Positions 22,308 to 31,022 of a stretch of DNA of 64,000 nt are shown piece by piece. Position 1 is the stretch's first letter. Each line of letters begins with the position of its first letter. The notes beneath the pieces were generated by a model that saw nothing but the letters and a program-made list of their open reading frames with translations, searched no databases and was not told the DNA's origin. Location: contig NZ_CP011514.1 in assembly GCF_001653795.1 (NCBI RefSeq), forward strand, positions 558,001-622,000, in the 5' to 3' direction. The translations under genes and the position numbers were made by a program. Origin of the DNA: Mitsuaria sp. 7 (GTDB lineage: Bacteria; Pseudomonadota; Gammaproteobacteria; Burkholderiales; Burkholderiaceae_C).

Positions 22308-24485
22308 TCAATCCCCGACCAGCACGCGTCCCGACATCGGTCCGATCTCGACCAGCAGCTTCCCGTTGGCCCCGGCTTTCATCGGTGCGCCAGGCGTCAT
22401 GGCGTCGATGAACGGCGTGCCGCGCAGCGCGGCCGGCAGCGTGAGCTCGACGCGCATCGGCTCGGCGGCGTTGTTCATCGCGACGATCGCAGTGCGCTGG
22501 CCGTCCTGGCGCAGCAGCACGATGACGTGCTCGTCGAGCCACATCGGCGCCGACAAGGTCCCGTGCCGCAGCACGGGTTGCGCGTGCCGCATCGCCACCA
22601 GGCGCTTGAACTGTTCGCGCAGCGCGAGGTCGGGCTGGCCGCCTTCATCGGCCCACGGATAGGGCGCGCGGTTGTACGGATCCTCGCCGCCGCCCAGGCC
22701 GACCTCGTCGCCGTAGTAGATCGTCGGCGCGCCCGGGTAGCTCATCTGGAAGAACACCGCGAGCAGCAGGCGGCGCTTGGCCTCGGCAATCTTCTCCGGC
22801 GGGCTGTCGTCGCGCACGCCGAAGTGATGCAGCGCGCGCGGCTGGTCGTGCGACGAGAGCAGCGTCATCGACGCGAACAGCGACGGCGCCGGGTAGGACT
22901 CGCGCAGCAGCTCGAGGTTCTGGTAGAGGCGCTCCGCGTTGCCACCGGCGGCGTAGTCCAGCACCGTGTTGCGGAAGATGTAGTTCATCGTCGCGTCGAA
23001 GGTGTCGCCGAGGAAGAACTTGCTCGCGTCGAACCAGGTCTCCGCGATCGTCAGCGCGCCGGGCTGGTGGCGCTTCACGGCGATGCGCCAGGCGCGCCAG
23101 AAGTCGTCCGGCACCCACGGCGCCACGTCCATGCGCCAGCCCGCCGCGCCGCGGTCCAACCAGAACTGCATCACGCCGTCCCGGCCGAAGGCGTAGTCGC
23201 GGAACGCGCGGCTGGACTTGTCGAGCTCGGGCAGGTCCTTGATGCCGATCCAGGCGGCGTACTGGTCGTCGGGTGTCGTCTTCGTCAGGTCGAACTTGAA
23301 CCAGCTCGCGTAGGGCGAGGCGGGGTTGGGTTTGCCTTTGTCGAAGGCGCCGCCGACCGGGAAATTGCCGAAGCGGTTGAAGTAGGGCGAGTCCGCGCCG
23401 ACGTGGTTCAGCGAGGTGTCCGGGATCACGCGCAGGCCGCGCTTGCCGGCCTCGCTGGTGAGGCGCTCGAAGTCCGCGTTGCTGCCGAAGGCCGGATCGA
23501 TGCGCTTGTAGTCGCCGGTGTCGTACTTGTGGTTGCTGGCGGCCTGGAAGACGGGCGTGAGGTAGAGCGCGTTGGCGCCGAGGTCGCGCAGATCGTCGAG
23601 CTTGTCGATGATCCCGGCGAGGTCGCCGCCGAAGAAGTCGTTGTTGTAGACCGCGTCCGAGCCGTCGCCGCTGCCGGGCTTGTACGGCCGGTCCAGCCAG
23701 CGCGGATGGCGCTCGATGCCGTGGTCCTGGTACTTCGCCTTCCCGACCTGCGGATCGTTGGTCTTGTCGCCGTTGCGGAAACGCTCGGGGAAGACGTAGT
23801 AGTAGACGAGGTCGCGGGCGAAGTCCGGCACGGCGAAGTCGGAGGCATGGATCGTCTGCCGGTAGCGACGGATCGCGAAGGGCGGCACCGGCCCCTTGGC
23901 ATCGGGGCTGTCGGGCATCGGAGCCACGGTGGCCGCGCCCATCGACCCCTTCTCCTTGGTCCAGTAGATGGTGTCCGCGTTGTTCTGCACGACGTAGCGC
24001 GCGCCGGCGATGGTGGCGACGAAGTAGTAGCCGTAGACGCCCGGCGCGCCGAAGCGGTGGCGCGCCTTCCACACGTCGCGACCGGCAGCGGCGCCGGCTC
24101 CCGCGCCGGCCTTGTGAAGCGGCACGCGGGCCTCCTCGGCGTAGGCGATCAGGTCTTCATTGCCTTCGACGCGGCGACGCTCGACGACGAGTTCCAGCTT
24201 CTCCACGCCGGGCAGGGCGGTCAGCTGGAAGTCGATCCAGCTCTTGGCGGGCAAGGCGCCGAACGGCTTCTTGAACTCCGCGAGGCGCGAGTCGTAGCGC
24301 AGGCTCGCGGCGATCGGCGTCAGCGCGGGCAGGGCGGCCGCGGAGGCTGAGGAAGCCGGAGCTTCCGCCGCCGATGGCACCGGTGCCGGCACCGGCGCCT
24401 GGGCGAGCGCGAGCAGCGGCATCAACAGCGACATGCACGACAGGCGGCGGGGCAAGCGGCGAGGAATGCGGAGGAGCGGTGTCAT
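22308..24485 (-). CDS. secreted GH13 alpha-amylase family enzyme (neopullulanase/cyclomaltodextrinase type)
   Basis: The product has 725 residues. An N-terminal signal region is followed by an Ala/Pro-rich linker and a carbohydrate-binding-like N-domain (about 55-190). The TIM barrel shows the GH13 signatures: DTSLNHVG (region I), GWRMDVAPW with the nucleophile Asp (region II), TIAETWF with the acid/base Glu (region III) and LLSSHDQPR (region IV). It hydrolyses alpha-1,4 (possibly alpha-1,6) glucan bonds in the periplasm or outside the cell. It would feed the nearby receptor and glucokinases. The C-terminal beta domain ends at VLVGD. The exact specificity cannot be read from the sequence. Confidence 0.92.
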   Translation of the reverse strand: MTPLLRIPRRLPRRLSCMSLLMPLLALAQAPVPAPVPSAAEAPASSASAAALPALTPIAASLRYDSRLAEFKKPFGALPAKSWIDFQLTALPGVEKLELVVERRRVEGNEDLIAYAEEARVPLHKAGAGAGAAAGRDVWKARHRFGAPGVYGYYFVATIAGARYVVQNNADTIYWTKEKGSMGAATVAPMPDSPDAKGPVPPFAIRRYRQTIHASDFAVPDFARDLVYYYVFPERFRNGDKTNDPQVGKAKYQDHGIERHPRWLDRPYKPGSGDGSDAVYNNDFFGGDLAGIIDKLDDLRDLGANALYLTPVFQAASNHKYDTGDYKRIDPAFGSNADFERLTSEAGKRGLRVIPDTSLNHVGADSPYFNRFGNFPVGGAFDKGKPNPASPYASWFKFDLTKTTPDDQYAAWIGIKDLPELDKSSRAFRDYAFGRDGVMQFWLDRGAAGWRMDVAPWVPDDFWRAWRIAVKRHQPGALTIAETWFDASKFFLGDTFDATMNYIFRNTVLDYAAGGNAERLYQNLELLRESYPAPSLFASMTLLSSHDQPRALHHFGVRDDSPPEKIAEAKRRLLLAVFFQMSYPGAPTIYYGDEVGLGGGEDPYNRAPYPWADEGGQPDLALREQFKRLVAMRHAQPVLRHGTLSAPMWLDEHVIVLLRQDGQRTAIVAMNNAAEPMRVELTLPAALRGTPFIDAMTPGAPMKAGANGKLLVEIGPMSGRVLVGD

Positions 24486-24562
24486 GGGCCGACGCTACCC
24501 CGAAGCGACGCGCAGGGATGCTGGTGTTCTTCCGCATCCCGGCGTGCCCGGCCGGGCCGGCC

Positions 24563-25843
24563 TCAGTTCCCGCGAGCTGCGCCCGATGCGGGTGCCGATG
24601 CCGGTGCGGGAGTCGGTGCCTGTGTCGCGCCGGTGGGCGCTGTCGACCCGGTCGCCTTCCTCCAGCTCGCCAAGGTGTTGGCGAACTCGATGACCGCCAT
24701 CGCGTAATAGCTGCTCTGGTTGTAGCGCGTCACCGTGTAGAAGTTCTGCGTGCCGGCCACGTACACCGGCGCGGCGCCGCCCATCTGGAGCTCGATCAGC
24801 GCCAGCGGCCCGGCGTGCGTGCGGCCCTGCGGCGAGAGCTGCGCGCCGACCGATTCGAACTGCCGCGCGTCCAGCTGCGGCAGCACGTCGCTGATCAGCA
24901 GCTGCGCCCGCGCCGCGGTGTCGTTGGGCACCTGCACCTCGTAGTGCGTGGGCATGCCGCGCTGCCAGCCGTGCTCCTTCAGGAAGTTGGCCACCGAGCC
25001 GATCGCGTCGACCGGGCTGTTGATCAGGTCCACGTGGCCGTCGCCGTCGAAGTCGATCGCGTAGCGGCGCCAGCTTCCCGGCATGAACTGGCCCCAGCCG
25101 ATCGCGCCCGCGTACGAGCCCTTCATCGCCATCGGGTCCAGGCCGTTCTCGCGCGCCAGGATCAGGAACTGGCGCAGCTCTTCGCGGAAGAACGGGCTGC
25201 GGTCACGCGCACCCGGCGGCAGCGGCGAGGGGTAGTCGAAACTCAGCGTCGCCAGCGCGTCCAGCACGCGGAAGCCGCCCATGATGCGGCCGTAGAAGGT
25301 CTCCACGCCGATGATCGAGGCGATGACCTCCGCCGGCACGCCGTAGGTCGCCTCGGCGCGGGCGAGCGCCGCCTCGTGCGTCGCCCAGAAGGCGAGGCCC
25401 GCCTGCAGCCGCTGCGGCTCGACGAAGCGCTGCCGGTACGCGCCCCAGTCCTTCGCCTGCCCGGGCGGCCCCGGGAGGATCAGCCGCTGCACCGAGGGTT
25501 GCGGGCGCGCCAGCGCCAGCACGGCGCGCAGCTCCTCGCGCCGGTAGCCGAGCGATTCGGCCTGCGCATCGGCGAAGGCCATGACGTCGGCGCGATCGCC
25601 GTATTCGGGGAGCACGGCCGGTTTCTTCGCGGGCTTCTTCGCCGGCTTCGCCGGCTTGGCGGACTTGGCCTTCGATGCGGCGTGCGGTGCGGCATGAGGT
25701 CCGGCCGACGCCGGCGACTGCGCCATCACCGGCGTCGCGGCCAGCGCGGCCATCAGCGGCGAGGCGCTCATCGCGGTCTGCAGGAGCGTGCTCAGGAACA
25801 CGCGGCGGGGGGAGTAACTGCGGGTACGGCGGAAGGCGGTCAT
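24563..25843 (-). CDS. mltB: lytic murein transglycosylase B family
   Basis: The product has 426 residues from ATG 25843. A signal peptide is followed by an Ala/Lys/Pro-rich linker (about 50-75) and an SLT2/MltB catalytic domain. The catalytic Glu lies in SIIGVETFYGRIMGG, and GSYAGAIGWGQFMPGS is typical of the family. It cleaves peptidoglycan glycan strands to 1,6-anhydro-muropeptides in the periplasm. The start is 17 bp past the tgpA stop, so the gene is probably the last in the moxR-DUF58-tgpA operon. The C-terminus is a low-complexity Ala/Pro/Thr tail. There is no lipobox, so it is a soluble or weakly anchored form. Confidence 0.92.
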   Translation of the reverse strand: MTAFRRTRSYSPRRVFLSTLLQTAMSASPLMAALAATPVMAQSPASAGPHAAPHAASKAKSAKPAKPAKKPAKKPAVLPEYGDRADVMAFADAQAESLGYRREELRAVLALARPQPSVQRLILPGPPGQAKDWGAYRQRFVEPQRLQAGLAFWATHEAALARAEATYGVPAEVIASIIGVETFYGRIMGGFRVLDALATLSFDYPSPLPPGARDRSPFFREELRQFLILARENGLDPMAMKGSYAGAIGWGQFMPGSWRRYAIDFDGDGHVDLINSPVDAIGSVANFLKEHGWQRGMPTHYEVQVPNDTAARAQLLISDVLPQLDARQFESVGAQLSPQGRTHAGPLALIELQMGGAAPVYVAGTQNFYTVTRYNQSSYYAMAVIEFANTLASWRKATGSTAPTGATQAPTPAPASAPASGAARGN

Positions 25844-25860
25844 GCGGGCGATGAAACGGA

Positions 25861-27921
25861 TCAGCGGGTCAGGACTTGCCGGAGCGCGGCGCATTGCTCC
25901 GCGAACAGACGCTGCCATTGTGACGTGGCGGCGACGAGGTCCTGGCGATAGCGCTGCGCTTCCAGTTGCAACAGCGAGGCCGCGACGGCCTCGGCCCGCG
26001 GGCCGTGGCGTTCGACGAGCGAAGCCGCCCAGCGGCGCGGCGTCTCGTCGTCGCGGGTCGCCAGGCCGAGCCGATCGAGCTCGCGTCGCACCCGCAGGCG
26101 CTGGCGCGACCACGGATCGTGGGGTCTGCGCTGCCAGGCGGCCACGCCGGCGCCGATCGCGGCCGTCGCCGTCAACAGGGCGCCGGCGACCTGTCCCAGC
26201 GTGGTCCAGTCCGGGTTGTCGAAGCCCAGCCGCTTGAGCAGGCTCATCTGGTCGCCGGTCGAAAAGTTCAGCACCGTCCGCTGCCAGCGGGCGTTGAGGC
26301 CTTCCCACGCGGCGCGCAGGTCCGTCAGCAGGCCGGGACGGAGCTGGTCGAGCGCGCCGGTGAACAGGCCGGGTTCGGGCCGCAGTGGCCGGCCCTCGAT
26401 GCGTTCCGGAGAGACCGCTGCGGTCGGGTCGGCGCGTTGCCAGCCGCGCGAGGGCGTCCAGAACTCGGCCCACGCGTGCGCCTGGCTCATGCGCACGATC
26501 AGGTCGCCGTCCTGCAGGTTCGGATCGGCGCCCTGGAAGCCGGTGACCACGCGGGCCGGCACGCCCGCCGCGCGCATCAGCACGACGTAGGCGGACGCGA
26601 AGTGCTCGCAGAAGCCGAGCTTGCGGTCGAACCAGAACTCGTCGATCGCATCCGGTGTCGTCTCGCCATAAGCGCCCGGCGCCAAGGTGTAGCCGAAGCC
26701 GTCGCGACGGATCTGCGTCAGCAGTTCCCGGCTCACCGCCTGGGCGAGCGCGTCCTCGTCCAGCGCGGCGAAGCGCTCGTTCAGCGACGCGCCGTAGGCG
26801 CGGACACGCGGATTGACGCCCGGCGGGAGACTCAGGGATTCATTGCGGTCGGCGCGTCCCAGCCGTGTGCTCGGTGCCGCGCGCGGCCAGGCCTCGTGCC
26901 GGAAGCGCAGGACCTCGGCGACCGGCAGCCCGACCTGCCACTGGCCTTGCGGCAAGCGGGTCGCGATCAGGCGCCCGACCGGCAGCCGTGCCCCGGTGGC
27001 GCCGGGACTGAATTCCAGCAGCGGGATCACGCTGACCCGCAGCGGATCCATGGTGACCTCGTAGCGGAACACGGGCCCTTCGAGCGCGGGGGCGTCGTCG
27101 CCGGGCGCCCAGGTCACGCGCGAGGTGGTCCAGGTCTTGCCGTCGAAGCGGGTCAGCACCTGCGCGCGGAAGTACAGCTGCGGCTGGGGCGGCGGCGCGC
27201 CGTCGAAGCGCAGACGCATCGCGATGGTGTCGTCGACCGCGACATCCGCGAACGCGCCGAAGCTCATAGAGTCCGACAGCCCGGTGCGCGCGCCCGAGTC
27301 CTTGGGCAGTCCCCACAGCGGCGGGAACCGTGGGAAGAGCAGGAACAGCGCCACCATCACCGGCAGCCCGATCAGCGTGTTGCGCGCCGCGATGCGGGCG
27401 GCGAGTTTCAGGCTGGGGACGCCCTGCGGCATCTGCGCCAGCACCAGCGCCGACAGCAGCGCCCAGACGCAGCCGATCATCCAGAGCGCGATCAGCGGCG
27501 ACTGCGAATACAGGAACTGCGTCAGCACCAGGAAGAAGCCGAGGAAGAACACGACGAAGGCGTCGCGCCGGGCGCGCAGCTCGAGCGTCTTCAAGGCCAT
27601 CAGCATCGCGAGCATCGTGATGCCGGCCTCGCGGCCGAGGATGGTCTTGTGTGTCGCGAAGGTCAGCCCGATGACGAGCGCGAGCACGGCCAGCAGGCTC
27701 CAGCGTCCGGGGAGCGCCTCGCTGCGCCACGCCAGGCGCGCGCGCCATCCGAGCATGAGGGCGGTGAGCAGGCTGCACCACCAGGGCAGATGGCCCGCAT
27801 GCGGGACGAGCGTGGCCGCGATGATCGCGAGCAGGAACAGCGTGTCGCGCGCTTCGCGCGGCAGCGGACTGCGGTGCTTGATCGCGCCGGCCGGCGCGGC
27901 GGTGGGGAGGGAGGCGCTCAT
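25861..27921 (-). CDS. tgpA: TgpA-type membrane transglutaminase-like protein (DUF3488)
   Basis: The product has 686 residues. Five or six N-terminal membrane segments (about 30-190) are followed by a periplasmic transglutaminase-like core. The triad is visible as Cys in KLGFCEHFASAY, His in MSQAHAWAEFW and Asp in RADPTAAV. A further membrane helix lies near 580. TgpA is essential in Pseudomonas aeruginosa and its family normally follows moxR and DUF58 genes. Here it is separated from DUF58 by a 3.1-kb insert of peptide/CPBP/nucleotidyltransferase genes, all in the same orientation. Confidence 0.93.
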   Translation of the reverse strand: MSASLPTAAPAGAIKHRSPLPREARDTLFLLAIIAATLVPHAGHLPWWCSLLTALMLGWRARLAWRSEALPGRWSLLAVLALVIGLTFATHKTILGREAGITMLAMLMALKTLELRARRDAFVVFFLGFFLVLTQFLYSQSPLIALWMIGCVWALLSALVLAQMPQGVPSLKLAARIAARNTLIGLPVMVALFLLFPRFPPLWGLPKDSGARTGLSDSMSFGAFADVAVDDTIAMRLRFDGAPPPQPQLYFRAQVLTRFDGKTWTTSRVTWAPGDDAPALEGPVFRYEVTMDPLRVSVIPLLEFSPGATGARLPVGRLIATRLPQGQWQVGLPVAEVLRFRHEAWPRAAPSTRLGRADRNESLSLPPGVNPRVRAYGASLNERFAALDEDALAQAVSRELLTQIRRDGFGYTLAPGAYGETTPDAIDEFWFDRKLGFCEHFASAYVVLMRAAGVPARVVTGFQGADPNLQDGDLIVRMSQAHAWAEFWTPSRGWQRADPTAAVSPERIEGRPLRPEPGLFTGALDQLRPGLLTDLRAAWEGLNARWQRTVLNFSTGDQMSLLKRLGFDNPDWTTLGQVAGALLTATAAIGAGVAAWQRRPHDPWSRQRLRVRRELDRLGLATRDDETPRRWAASLVERHGPRAEAVAASLLQLEAQRYRQDLVAATSQWQRLFAEQCAALRQVLTR

Positions 27922-28068
27922 CGCGTCGGCGTCCGCGTCACGAGGTGACGCGGCGGCGGTTCAGGGGATTGCTCGGAAGGACGCAACGTAGCACACCTCG
28001 GACTGACTCGCCGGCGGCGCGCCGGAGAAACGAGGCGAGACGATCAACGGGAAAACCTTCGAAAGATC

Positions 28069-28788
28069 TCAGATCACGGGGAGTGGCATCCGGATCGTTC
28101 CTTCCAACGCGGCTCGATGCCCTTCTCGCAATGGACCGCCAAGTTGAGCGAGGAGTCGTCCCGCAGCGGTGAGGAGTGGATCGTGCTTCCCTTGGACGGC
28201 GAGCGCCATGGCATTTGTCAGTTCACTGAAGTACACCGGGTCATGGTTGCGAAGCCGCGAGATCGCATGGGATTTCCGGAAGCCACCCGCACCCAGGAGG
28301 CTGAGCAGGATCTGCTGGACCACGTTGTGGAGATCGAGGGCGACGGCTGTCCCTTCGACAGGATCGTCACACTGCTTCAAGTCGTCCATGAGGCTGGTCA
28401 GCACGTGGCGGAAGTCGTTCCGATCCGCGAGAAGCGGTCCTGCCTTCCGGATCCGCTGGGCCGCTGTCTTCAATAGATCGGATCGGGGCGTCGGCAGGGG
28501 GAGGACGCGTGAGGTCAACACAATGTCGAGCATCACGTGGTTGCGACCCGTGCGACCGGCATGGATGAGGCCGTTGAGACTCTCGATGTCATAAAGCCAG
28601 CTGTCGAAGAGATGGCCTCGCCATCGTCTGGTCTCGCGAAACGGGTGGATGGCTTCCGGAAATACCAGCACCAGATCGATGTCTGAATGCTCACGGGCCA
28701 TGCCATGTGCCGTAGATCCAAAGTGCAGCACGAACTCGAAGCCGGGGTAATGGGTCCGGGAGAATTCCAGGATATCTTGCTCATCCAT
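28069..28788 (-). CDS. minimal nucleotidyltransferase-domain protein in a peptide/CPBP operon
   Basis: The product has 239 residues. The start ATG 28788 overlaps the end of the upstream CPBP gene by 8 bp, implying translational coupling. The N-terminus carries the Pol-beta-type nucleotidyltransferase signature GSTAHGMAREHSDID (GS followed by D-x-D), which binds metal and NTP. A second Asp may be in HVMLDIVLT. The C-terminal half is helical and unassigned; it resembles the helical extension of KNTase/HEPN-type proteins only loosely. Family members transfer nucleotides to antibiotics, proteins or tRNA. The substrate here is unknown. Its place as third gene after a double-glycine peptide and a CPBP protease suggests a part in peptide maturation or immunity, which is inference. 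Confidence 0.8.
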   Translation of the reverse strand: MDEQDILEFSRTHYPGFEFVLHFGSTAHGMAREHSDIDLVLVFPEAIHPFRETRRWRGHLFDSWLYDIESLNGLIHAGRTGRNHVMLDIVLTSRVLPLPTPRSDLLKTAAQRIRKAGPLLADRNDFRHVLTSLMDDLKQCDDPVEGTAVALDLHNVVQQILLSLLGAGGFRKSHAISRLRNHDPVYFSELTNAMALAVQGKHDPLLTAAGRLLAQLGGPLREGHRAALEGTIRMPLPVI

Positions 28789-29608
28789 GAACGACTCCTG
28801 TGACGAATGATTGGCGTGGCGCGCGCAGGCGCTTGATGGCGAGTAAGCCTGTCCAGCCAGCAAAGGCGATCGCCGCGGCCATCACGCCGTTGACTTTGCC
28901 GAAGTTGTCAGCGACAAGCATCGGATAGACCTGAACCCCGTCGATGCTGATGCCGAAGATTGCAGCCGTCAGCACGTTGTAGACGAAGTGCAGGGTGATG
29001 GCAGGCCAGAGCGAACGATTCTTGAGGTAGATCAGGCTCAGTGCACACCCCGCAAAAGCGGCATGGGACATCTGACTCCACGCGACGGGACCGCTATCCA
29101 GATGCACAAGGGTGAAGAGAAGCACCTGAACCGTAAAAGCCAAGGGTATGCCGGCGACCTGCGCGAGACGTCCCAGCAGAACGAAACGGAAGAGGACTTC
29201 TTCGAAGACGGCGGTTCCGATTCCGAAAGCTGTCAGGTAGCCAAGCTGCGTCCAGGTGAAGCCATGCCAATGGCCCTGCGTGTTCGGTGTTGCCACCACT
29301 GCGCCGACTCTCGCGAGGATCGCCGCAATGGCGATGATCGGGGCGATGCGCAGCGACCCCTTGCGCTTCGCAGGGTGTCTGGCGTCGCTGCGGAAGGCAT
29401 AGGGAAAGAGGAGCCAGGCCATGCAGAGCGTCACGAGCGCGCGCGTGACGCCGGCGCCAACAACCAGATGGGTTTCAAAGGGATGGGGCAGTTGCTCCCA
29501 TGCTCGCAGCGTCAGCCAGGGGGCAACCCCACCTGCAAAGAGCACCATCAAGACGACCCGGAGCGCGATGCCGGCCCGCGTGAAGATCAACTGTCCTTGC
29601 ATCTGCAT
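28781..29608 (-). CDS. CPBP family intramembrane metalloprotease (copy 1)
   Basis: The product has 275 residues and about eight membrane helices. Family motifs are clear: motif 1 FEEVLFRF (Glu-Glu-x3-Arg), motif 2 FTLVHLD and motif 3 LHFVYN. The ATG at 29608 has CTGGAG eight bases upstream. It starts 27 bp after the stop of the double-glycine peptide gene and overlaps the following nucleotidyltransferase gene, so the three form one operon. CPBP (Abi/Rce1-like) proteases process prenylated proteins in eukaryotes and are found beside class II bacteriocins as immunity or processing proteins in bacteria. It is clearly homologous to the copy at 30080-30877 from motif 1 to the C-terminus. Confidence 0.9.
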   Translation of the reverse strand: MQMQGQLIFTRAGIALRVVLMVLFAGGVAPWLTLRAWEQLPHPFETHLVVGAGVTRALVTLCMAWLLFPYAFRSDARHPAKRKGSLRIAPIIAIAAILARVGAVVATPNTQGHWHGFTWTQLGYLTAFGIGTAVFEEVLFRFVLLGRLAQVAGIPLAFTVQVLLFTLVHLDSGPVAWSQMSHAAFAGCALSLIYLKNRSLWPAITLHFVYNVLTAAIFGISIDGVQVYPMLVADNFGKVNGVMAAAIAFAGWTGLLAIKRLRAPRQSFVTGVVHG

Positions 29609-29635
29609 CGCAAGCTCCAGGTCGTCGTTGGCCGA

Positions 29636-29827
29636 TCAGAAAGCGTTGCCGTACTTCATGGCGAAATCGAAGCAGTACAAGCTCCAACCTCCGGAGGCTT
29701 GGCACTGGGCGCCCAGCCAGGAACGTTCGTTGGTGATTTCTCCCCAGGGATTCGTCCCGTTGATTCGCGTGGCTGCGGCATCCCCGCCGGACACCATCTC
29801 GAGTTCATGAAGTTCAAGTTCGCGCAT
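29636..29827 (-). CDS. double-glycine-leader peptide precursor (bacteriocin/microcin-like)
   Basis: The product has 63 residues from ATG 29827. The leader MRELELHELEMVSGG is a classic double-glycine leader with its acidic/hydrophobic pattern, predicting cleavage after Gly15. The core is 48 residues with two Cys six... to nine residues apart around a CQASGGWSLYC loop, so one disulfide or another crosslink is possible. It is Trp/Gly/Asn-rich and nearly neutral. The upstream site is a weak GGA. A longer reading frame to 29926 exists but its extra 33 residues do not resemble a leader. It is followed directly by a CPBP protease and a nucleotidyltransferase. No C39 peptidase transporter is in the window, so export would use one encoded elsewhere. 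Confidence 0.8.
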   Translation of the reverse strand: MRELELHELEMVSGGDAAATRINGTNPWGEITNERSWLGAQCQASGGWSLYCFDFAMKYGNAF

Positions 29828-29918
29828 GTTGATTTCCAAGAGGGCGCATGAGAGGTGGCGCCCGAACACCAACCCTGGTTGCGTCGGCATCCTTTCGATG
29901 AAGGATGTGCAACTGAGC

Positions 29919-30025
29919 TGATGCACAGTCTTGCGGGGTCAGGGCTTGCCAGCTATGGCTGATGAAAGCCAAATTGCCTGCAGGTGCCAGCACATTGGGT
30001 CATCAGACTCACTGAAACCTGTGGG
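29919..30025. repeat. duplicated element, copy B (upstream of peptide operon)
   Basis: This copy aligns without gaps to 30877-30983 at a constant offset of 958 bp. I count about 76 of 104 bases identical by hand. The 46 bases nearest the downstream gene are best conserved (about 40/46). In minus-strand sense it lies 92 bp upstream of the peptide start. The position matching the CPBP2 start codon reads AGC here, so it is not a start. Confidence 0.75.
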
Positions 30026-30079
30026 TTTTCCGAATCCAGCTCTTCGCGGAATCGCTCAGATTCAGGCCGTGACTCGGGA

Positions 30080-30877
30080 TCAGAGGATGTACGTCGGCAG
30101 CCGCCGCGGTCGTCGGATGTTCCACAGCATCCAGATCGACAGGCAGGACATGAAGACGGCGCTGGCCTGGTGGCTGTGGCGCAGGGAGAAATCGTCGCCG
30201 ACCATCATCGGGGAGAGGGCGAGCCCGTCCAGCGAGGCACCGAAGGTCAGCGAGACCAGCACGTTGTAGGCCAGGTGCAGGGCGATCGCGCCGAGCAGCG
30301 ATCGGCTCCAGAGATAGAAGGAGCCGATCATGACGGCGCCCAGGGCCAGGTGGCTCGCCGCGCGCAGGTCGAGCGGCGGTCCGAACAGGTGGAGGTAGAC
30401 GAAGAGCAGGATCTGCAAGACGAAAGCGGGCGCCCGGCCGACGATCTGTCCGAGTCGGTCGAGCACGAGGAATCGGCAGAGGAGTTCTTCGGACACCGCG
30501 GCATGGAACGAGCAACCGATCAGGTAGACCCACTGGACGTGGCGGGTGTCCTGCGGGGTCCACTGGACCCCGCCGAACATCGCCCCCAGGACCATCGACG
30601 CGACGAGGCCGATGGCCATCAGCACGCCGAGCTGAACCGGACGCCGGTCCGGTCTGCAGCCGGCCAGCCTCACCACGAGCCCGCGCCCGAAGAGCAGATG
30701 GACGACGACGAGATCCAGCACGGCGGTCAGCACCGACGCGCCCAGGAGCGCATGGAGGGGCGGGACGTGCAGGAGGTCCAGGCAGACCCACAGGCTCAGC
30801 CGGTAGGTGACGTTGCCGAGCAGGTAGAGACCGAGCAGTACCCGCGCCAGGGAGGCTGTGCGTTGACGGAGAGTCAT
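30080..30877 (-). CDS. CPBP family intramembrane metalloprotease (copy 2)
   Basis: The product has 265 residues and is polytopic. Motif 1 is SEELLCRF, motif 2 FVYLHLF and motif 3 LHLAYN, so all metal-binding and catalytic residues appear present. It is paralogous to copy 1 (29608-28781), sharing the FVLQILLF-type segment, the region after motif 3 and the SxDGL.L.PM stretch. It is the first gene of the insert that splits DUF58 from tgpA. No peptide gene was found between the duplicated element and this gene. Its substrate is unknown; processing of the neighbouring double-glycine peptide, or immunity to it, is inference. Confidence 0.88.
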   Translation of the reverse strand: MTLRQRTASLARVLLGLYLLGNVTYRLSLWVCLDLLHVPPLHALLGASVLTAVLDLVVVHLLFGRGLVVRLAGCRPDRRPVQLGVLMAIGLVASMVLGAMFGGVQWTPQDTRHVQWVYLIGCSFHAAVSEELLCRFLVLDRLGQIVGRAPAFVLQILLFVYLHLFGPPLDLRAASHLALGAVMIGSFYLWSRSLLGAIALHLAYNVLVSLTFGASLDGLALSPMMVGDDFSLRHSHQASAVFMSCLSIWMLWNIRRPRRLPTYIL

Positions 30878-30983
30878 GACGCATAGTCTTGCGGGGTCGG
30901 GTCTTGCCGGCTATGGCCGATGAGAGTCAACTCCGCAGCCGGAACCACCGGATTGAGCCAAGCCAATCACTGATTCCTGTTGG
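30877..30983. repeat. duplicated element, copy A (upstream of CPBP copy 2)
   Basis: This copy is homologous to 29919-30025. It runs up to the ATG of the CPBP gene at 30877, so it forms the 5' leader and perhaps the promoter of that gene. In both copies a minus-strand frame ends at the same TAG, which could be the tail of a lost or very short peptide gene. Confidence 0.75.
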
Positions 30984-31022
30984 CGCGGCGGGTGCTGCGC
31001 TGGTCCGCGCAGCAAGCTCGAA

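Noticed and set aside
22239..24350. 703-codon plus-strand frame
   Set aside because: It is antisense to the GH13 gene, which carries all four catalytic motifs.
29984..30886. 300-codon plus-strand frame over the second CPBP gene
   Set aside because: It is rich in Gln, Asp, His and Arg and antisense to a gene with all three CPBP motifs.
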